A DNA stretch of 64,000 nt from positions 1 to 64,000 of the forward strand of contig NZ_JBAFWZ010000004.1 of NCBI RefSeq assembly GCF_036662795.1, in the 5' to 3' direction. Position numbers and translations under genes: made by a program. Positions 59,674 to 64,000 of the stretch are shown piece after piece (the first letter of the stretch is position 1; each line of letters opens with the position of its first letter). Source of the stretch: Lysinibacillus_B sp036662795. Its GTDB lineage: Bacteria; Bacillota; Bacilli; Bacillales_A; Planococcaceae. The notes beneath the pieces were generated by a model that was not told the origin of the DNA, did no database searches, and worked only from the letters and a program-made list of their open reading frames with translations.

Positions 59674-60129
59674 ATGATGTTTACGAAAGTTCTTATTCTA
59701 TGTTGTATTCTTCTCTTTAACCTCTCGAATGAAAAGTATCAACCTGAAATCTATGCACATCAAACTCTAATTGAGCTAGTAAATAACCCAGGCCTTCAAA
59801 TCGAAAGTGTGAATAGCTTTGTTGTAGACCTAAATGACCGTGCTACTGAAGTTCTTGTAAAAGCAGTTAGATATGAAGTAGTACTTGGTACAAACGAGGC
59901 TACAACTATCCAGAACATCTCTAGGTATTCATTTGAAGTTGATGATCTTTCTACATTAAATTTAAAACTTATCCCTGTTGGAAATTTGACTCTTTTAAAA
60001 AATACTCAATACGGCACGCGCTATTCCTTAGCCTTTGAAACGATGTATGGAAAATATACTGAATATGAGCTAAAACATATGATAGATAATCAAAGCTTTC
60101 AAATAATGTTTAGTAGAATAAGAGAGTGA
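59674..60129 (+). CDS. hypothetical exported protein
   Basis: The 151-residue protein has an N-terminal hydrophobic segment (about 4-18) and a polar, mostly beta domain with no family I recognise. CGGAGGG is 6-7 nt before the ATG at 59674, so the longer frame from 59632 is not used. A hairpin with ATGATACT and AGTATCAT separates it from the SLH gene. Confidence 0.6.
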   Translation: MMFTKVLILCCILLFNLSNEKYQPEIYAHQTLIELVNNPGLQIESVNSFVVDLNDRATEVLVKAVRYEVVLGTNEATTIQNISRYSFEVDDLSTLNLKLIPVGNLTLLKNTQYGTRYSLAFETMYGKYTEYELKHMIDNQSFQIMFSRIRE

Positions 60130-60171
60130 AATTTATTACCTTATCCACGCTGTCTTTTTCAAATTCAAGTC

Positions 60172-60525
60172 TTATTTCACTATAGTAAACACACTGTCTC
60201 CTTCAACATTTGTTCTTTCTATTATTTGTACATTTTTTACAGCTGCTCGTTTCAAGGATTTCATACTGTCTATAAGGAAGACAATTTTCATCTCTTCTCC
60301 TTGTATTTCAGCTTCTACATCTCCATTCTCTAAATTTTTTACCCATCCCGTTAATTCGAGCCTTTGTGCTATCCGATACAACTCTAAACGAAAGCCAACC
60401 ATTTGTACTCTTCCAGAAAAAATCAGCTGCTTTCTCACAACTCTGCTAGGTGCAAACGGTGGAATTGTAATTCGATTTGCATGCCAAATTACATAATCAT
60501 CTCTTAGTTTTGATAAAATCCCCAT
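60172..60525 (-). CDS. acylphosphatase family protein
   Basis: The 117-residue protein has an N-terminal extension of about 30 residues then the acylphosphatase fold: FSGRVQMVGFRLELYRIAQR with the catalytic Arg, and TGWVKNLENGDVEAEIQGE with the catalytic Asn. It hydrolyses carboxyl-phosphate bonds. The conserved GxVQGVGFR reads GRVQMVGFR here, a small deviation. Confidence 0.88.
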   Translation of the reverse strand: MGILSKLRDDYVIWHANRITIPPFAPSRVVRKQLIFSGRVQMVGFRLELYRIAQRLELTGWVKNLENGDVEAEIQGEEMKIVFLIDSMKSLKRAAVKNVQIIERTNVEGDSVFTIVK

Positions 60526-60652
60526 CTATAAACGTCCCCTTCTAAATAATTTTCTCTTCAGTTATATACCGCTTACGTATACAACTATACTTATTCTTCA
60601 TAAAAGAAATAATTTCCTTCTAAGTTCACCCGTTATGTAACTAACAACAATA

Positions 60653-60692
60653 AAAAACAGTCGATCTAATAATTCAGATCGACTGTTTTTTT
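60653..60692. terminator. bidirectional terminator between acylphosphatase and sodA regions
   Basis: ACAGTCGATCT pairs with AGATCGACTGT, with A- and T-runs on either side. On the minus strand it ends sodA. Confidence 0.88.
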
Positions 60693-60774
60693 AGTTTTAA
60701 GAATCAGTTTTGCACCTGTCCCTTTGCTTCTGGTGCAAGCTATAGATTTCTAAGAACAGCTAGAATCTTCGCGA

Positions 60775-61380
60775 TTACTTAGCTTCTTGGAACTTTTTCT
60801 CTACTACGTCCCAGTTCACTACGTTCCAGAATGCACCGATGTAGTCTGGACGACGATTTTGGTAGTTTAAGTAGTAAGCATGCTCCCAAACGTCTAAGCC
60901 TAGCACTGGTGTTTTACCTTCCATAACTGGAGAGTCTTGGTTTGGTGTTGAAGTAATAGCTACACCGTCACCATCAACGATTAACCATGCCCAGCCAGAA
61001 CCAAAACGAGTTGTTGCAGCTTTAGCGAACTCTTCTTTGAAAGCGTCAAATGAACCGAATTTTGCATCGATTGCTTTTGCCACTTCACCTACTGGCGTAT
61101 TTGAACCGCCTGGAGCGATTACTTCCCAGAATAATGTGTGGTTAGCGTGACCGCCACCGTTGTTGCGTACTGCTGTTTGCTTGTCAGCTGGAACAGCGTC
61201 TAAGTTAGCGATTAATTCGTTAATATCTTTATTAGCGAATTCAGTGCCTTCTAAAGCAGCGTTTACGTTTGCTACATATGTAGCGTGGTGCTTTGAATGG
61301 TGGATTTCCATTGTACGTGCGTCAATATGCGGTTCTAATGCATCATAAGCGTAAGTTAATTGTGGTAATTCGTATGCCAT
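60775..61380 (-). CDS. sodA: manganese superoxide dismutase
   Basis: The 201-residue Mn/Fe SOD has the metal ligands in HHSKHHATYV, GGHANHTLFWE and DVWEHAYYLNYQNRRPDYI. The GGGHANH and STPNQDSP patterns (Gly and Gln placement) favour manganese. AAGGAGG is ahead of the ATG. A weak promoter, TTGAAT-N17-TAACCT, is visible upstream. Location near pbpA-pst-yqgC matches B. subtilis sodA. Confidence 0.96.
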   Translation of the reverse strand: MAYELPQLTYAYDALEPHIDARTMEIHHSKHHATYVANVNAALEGTEFANKDINELIANLDAVPADKQTAVRNNGGGHANHTLFWEVIAPGGSNTPVGEVAKAIDAKFGSFDAFKEEFAKAATTRFGSGWAWLIVDGDGVAITSTPNQDSPVMEGKTPVLGLDVWEHAYYLNYQNRRPDYIGAFWNVVNWDVVEKKFQEAK

Positions 61381-61743
61381 GTTAAGTTCCTCCTTGGAAA
61401 TAAAAATAATGATGAATCCTCTAATAGGTTATCAAAATTAGCCTGGTCATTCAAATAAAATTAATCGTGATATAACAATTCAGCCTTTTGACGGAATAAT
61501 AGCAATCTATCTCCTTTAATAATTATGTATTGTAATGATTAAACAAAGAATCCAATCTCTCAACCAAACTTAACATAGTTTTTAATACCTAATTATAACT
61601 CTTTCGAATAAAACTATATTACCACCAAAAAATACAAGGATTATTTCATTAAATAATTATTACCATCCTTTTTATTCATTTTCCTTTATACCCTTTTACA
61701 CCCATCTCTTTTTTAACTAAACTACTAAATGAAAGGAGGACAT
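61381..61743. other. intergenic region between sodA and the PIN gene
   Basis: 363 bp, strongly AT-rich, holding the sodA upstream region and the ribosome binding site of the next gene (AAAGGAGG at 61732-61739). No other gene or RNA structure was recognised. Confidence 0.5.
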
Positions 61744-62679
61744 ATGCTTTTACTTTTTAATTCTATTGTCAGTTTTTTAATCCTTACCCTATGTCTTTTA
61801 TTTTTACATTATAGTCGACCCGAGAAACCGCATCATCAGCTTGCTACTATTTGGAGTGTTTTGTTTCCGGGTTTAGGCCAGCTTTATTCAGGCGCAAAAC
61901 TTAAAGGTTACGTATATTTGATTATGACCTTAGCCATTTCATTGTTGCTTAAGAATATCGAATTAAACGATCACCCTATCAATGTTATTGTTATAACAAT
62001 TTTACTCGGCATTTTATTTATATTTTATATCGGCCAAATATTTGAAGCGAGAATGGAAGCGCAACATACGGTATACATACATGAAAGAAAACAACAGCTC
62101 GTGACACTACAGCGGACCTTCCCAATTCACGGGAAGCTTTCTCGAATTTCTCATCAAGGAACAATTCCAGCCCATCTGATGAATAACGATGATCGACAAT
62201 CAGTAGATGAGATAATTGAAGCTAAAAAAATGGAGGCGCAAAAAGAACAAACAGCTAAAAACTATAGAGCTATTAATCCAAATGGACAATTTATTGCAGT
62301 TGACACAACGATTTTTATTTCGAAGCGTGAGCAATTAGATCAATTATTAGAGCAAGGGTATACACTAGTTGTATGTAAAACCGTACTAGATGAACTCAAT
62401 GGCCTTAAAACTTATGGTGATTTTTCTAAGCTATTAGCGGCTCAATCAGCAATTCATTTAATTCAGATTTTAAAACGGGATGACCGGATTTTATTGTGCC
62501 CTCTCCCATCCAGTTATACGATGAATAAATATAAGCTGAATGAAATTCACGTTCATCATTCCGTTATCGGCTCATATATTGAACAGCGAAACTTAAATGC
62601 GCGATTAAAATTTCTCTCTATCGATGCTCAAGCTAATAAGCTAGCGTTACGATGTAACCTTCCTTTATTTAAATTATAA
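61744..62679 (+). CDS. membrane protein with TM2-like segment fused to a PIN domain
   Basis: The 311-residue protein has an N-terminal membrane helix, a TM2-like hairpin with LFPGLGQLYSGAKLKGYVYL and two more helices (up to about 100), a linker, and a C-terminal PIN nuclease domain (about 180-311; FIAVDTTIFISKRE with the first Asp, KTVLDELNGLKTYGD with Glu and Asp, LSIDAQANKLA with Asp). Such anchored PIN proteins might act as ribonucleases at the membrane. ATG at 61744 is after AAAGGAGG; the preceding ATG overlaps that site. Confidence 0.77.
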   Translation: MLLLFNSIVSFLILTLCLLFLHYSRPEKPHHQLATIWSVLFPGLGQLYSGAKLKGYVYLIMTLAISLLLKNIELNDHPINVIVITILLGILFIFYIGQIFEARMEAQHTVYIHERKQQLVTLQRTFPIHGKLSRISHQGTIPAHLMNNDDRQSVDEIIEAKKMEAQKEQTAKNYRAINPNGQFIAVDTTIFISKREQLDQLLEQGYTLVVCKTVLDELNGLKTYGDFSKLLAAQSAIHLIQILKRDDRILLCPLPSSYTMNKYKLNEIHVHHSVIGSYIEQRNLNARLKFLSIDAQANKLALRCNLPLFKL

Positions 62680-62681
62680 TA

Positions 62682-62727
62682 AAAACGTTGAAGCATACAG
62701 TTGTAAACTGGTGCCTCAACGTTTTTT
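62682..62727. terminator. terminator between the PIN gene and yqgC
   Basis: AACGTTGAAGCA pairs with TGCCTCAACGTT, followed by TTTT on the plus strand. Confidence 0.85.
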
Positions 62728-63205
62728 AAATCGCGAAGATAAAAATCGCGATCATGATCGCTTGTATAGTACCCTTTGTGACAATTGAAGTTAAAAATCC
62801 AACGAGAGACCCCACACCTGTTTTAACAGCCTGCTGCCAGGTTGTCTTTGTTACGATGAGCTCTGCTAATATAGCACCTAGAAATGGGCCTAGAATAATT
62901 CCGGCAAACGGGATAAGAAATGGTCCTACTAATAGACCGATTGTACTACCCCACATTCCCGCCTTGGAGCCTCCGAATTTTTTCACCCCAATAAGATTTG
63001 ATACTGTGTCTGCTGCAAACAGTAGCACAACAAATAGAACTTGAATTAACCAAAACCACCACGGTAGTTCACCGAAGCTATAAAAAATCCCGTAAACAAT
63101 GAAGCCTGCGAGAATAAAGACTACAGATGGAATAATCGGGTAAATTAGTCCAACGAAGGCAATAATAAAACATGCAATTATGAGTATCCATGCAACAATA
63201 TCCAA
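62726..63205 (-). CDS. yqgC: DUF456 membrane protein YqgC
   Basis: The 159-residue protein has four to five hydrophobic helices and a Gly-rich region (GGSKAGMWGSTIGLLVGPFLIPFAG, GPFLGAILAELI) typical of DUF456. TTG start after GAGAGGTG. Placement between sodA and yqgB matches B. subtilis yqgC. Function unknown. Confidence 0.88.
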   Translation of the reverse strand: MDIVAWILIIACFIIAFVGLIYPIIPSVVFILAGFIVYGIFYSFGELPWWFWLIQVLFVVLLFAADTVSNLIGVKKFGGSKAGMWGSTIGLLVGPFLIPFAGIILGPFLGAILAELIVTKTTWQQAVKTGVGSLVGFLTSIVTKGTIQAIMIAIFIFAI

Positions 63206-63319
63206 TTGACACCTCTCCTTTTCTAACTATACGACTTAACTACGGATAAGTTTCACTACAGAGACTAAAGATTTTCCAAATGAACGAAACATGTTAAACT
63301 TGCGTTTGGAGGGAAAAAA

Positions 63320-63826
63320 ATGAAACACTCGCAACTATTTATTGATAGCTTAATCCACCCTAAAAAACTAGCAGCTTATAGAATCTTGCCAATCGGTAAA
63401 GTGATACAATATGTATTTTTATTAAGCACATTTATTACCGTTTTTTCGTTCGGAAGATTTACTTCAGGGATCACAGATGATTTATTTAATATTGAAGGCT
63501 TAACAGATTATATTTCCAATATTAAATGGCTACTTTATCCATTCGCCTTTATTTTTTTATTTGTGATGAATTCTCTTTTACTATTTTTACGTATTAGTCT
63601 ATATGCGTTAGCAGGATTCTATATTATGAAATCGATGAAGCGACGCGGAGAGTACCGCCAAGTTTGGCGAACTGCAGCCTTTGCGATTACATGGGCAACC
63701 CTACTTTCTGTACTCTTTGCCATTCTTCAAATTTCTAGTACAGCTGCAACATTGATAGGTGTATTTATTACGATGACACTAGTAATTGGAGCTTTCACAA
63801 AATATCCTAAACAACCAAAAGCATAA
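63320..63826 (+). CDS. yqgB: DUF1189 membrane protein YqgB
   Basis: The 168-residue protein starts FIDSLIHPKKLAAYRILPIGK and has four helices, as in DUF1189 proteins. It is divergent from yqgC, the B. subtilis arrangement. GGAGGG precedes the ATG. Function unknown. Confidence 0.85.
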   Translation: MKHSQLFIDSLIHPKKLAAYRILPIGKVIQYVFLLSTFITVFSFGRFTSGITDDLFNIEGLTDYISNIKWLLYPFAFIFLFVMNSLLLFLRISLYALAGFYIMKSMKRRGEYRQVWRTAAFAITWATLLSVLFAILQISSTAATLIGVFITMTLVIGAFTKYPKQPKA

Positions 63827-63882
63827 TTTTTGTATGCATGAATCTCCCCTCCCCACATATAGTGTAGCGAGGAGGGATTCTT

Positions 63883-64000
63883 TTGCGTTTATTCTTATCA
63901 ACTATTTGCATATTTGCGTTGGCTCTGGTCATTAAAATTGATTTAGAGGAAGGGACAATTCCACTCGCTAGCTTTTACGAGGAAACATGCGAAGAAACGT
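63883..64000 (+). CDS. start of an exported protein, truncated by the window
   Basis: A TTG at 63883 follows GGAGGG and opens MRLFLSTICIFALALVIKI, a signal-anchor-like segment, then a polar stretch (DLEEGTIPLASFYEETCEET). By position it could correspond to B. subtilis yqgA, but too little is present to decide. An imperfect hairpin (about 63841-63880) covers its ribosome binding site. Confidence 0.5.
   Translation, partial: MRLFLSTICIFALALVIKIDLEEGTIPLASFYEETCEET

Overview
This 64 kb window is chromosomal DNA from a low-GC, Gram-positive, spore-former-type bacterium of the Bacillales, most likely a Planococcaceae/Lysinibacillus-like organism. The evidence is gene order: it follows the Bacillus subtilis efp-aroQ-gcv-comG-yqg-pst-sodA segment. 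Added to it are traits common in Lysinibacillus relatives: S-layer homology proteins, a B12-dependent class II ribonucleotide reductase and GC-rich Bacillales intergenic repeats. The genus is inferred, not proven.

Layout. 0-8 kb: an SLH/beta-propeller surface protein, efp, papA, aroQ, yqhP/yqhQ-like membrane proteins, a polysaccharide deacetylase and small genes. 8-11 kb: nrdJ behind paired NrdR boxes, split by a 475-nt sequence with the hallmarks of a group I intron. 11-18 kb: lipM (octanoyl transfer), the rhodanese yqhL, and gcvT-gcvPA-gcvPB behind a tandem glycine riboswitch; LipM and the glycine cleavage system are linked through lipoylated GcvH. 18-22.5 kb: aroK and the complete comGA-GG pseudopilus operon. 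22.6-29.4 kb: an ArsR-like regulator, yqgY/X/W, a lipoteichoic acid synthase-like protein, yqgQ, yqgN, rpmG and two envelope genes. 29.4-38 kb: an MFS transporter, degV, an OhrR-like regulator with its peroxidase, an ECF sigma factor with a membrane partner, ribosomal L25, and trpE-trpG under a Trp T-box. 38-45 kb: NUDIX, vWA, a lipoprotein, ppnP, an alpha/beta hydrolase, arginase, a gmhB-like phosphatase and several repeats.

45.7-49.4 kb is the accessory part. An approximately 2.8 kb AT-rich insert is flanked by a decayed partial copy and an intact copy of the same GNAT acetyltransferase gene. It carries an Rgg/MutR-type regulator, a divergently oriented 17-residue hydrophobic peptide gene with a strong ribosome binding site, a secreted protein of unknown fold and a two-helix membrane protein. 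This is the strongest candidate for a new system: an Rgg-SHP-like peptide-signalling cassette outside the lactic acid bacteria.

50-64 kb returns to conserved order: pstSCAB-phoU behind a Pho-box-like repeat, pbpA, an NTR/TIMP-like secreted protein, a crcB pair, an SLH protein, acylphosphatase, sodA, a membrane-PIN fusion, yqgC, yqgB and the start of one more gene. Most genes end in clear, often bidirectional, intrinsic terminators.
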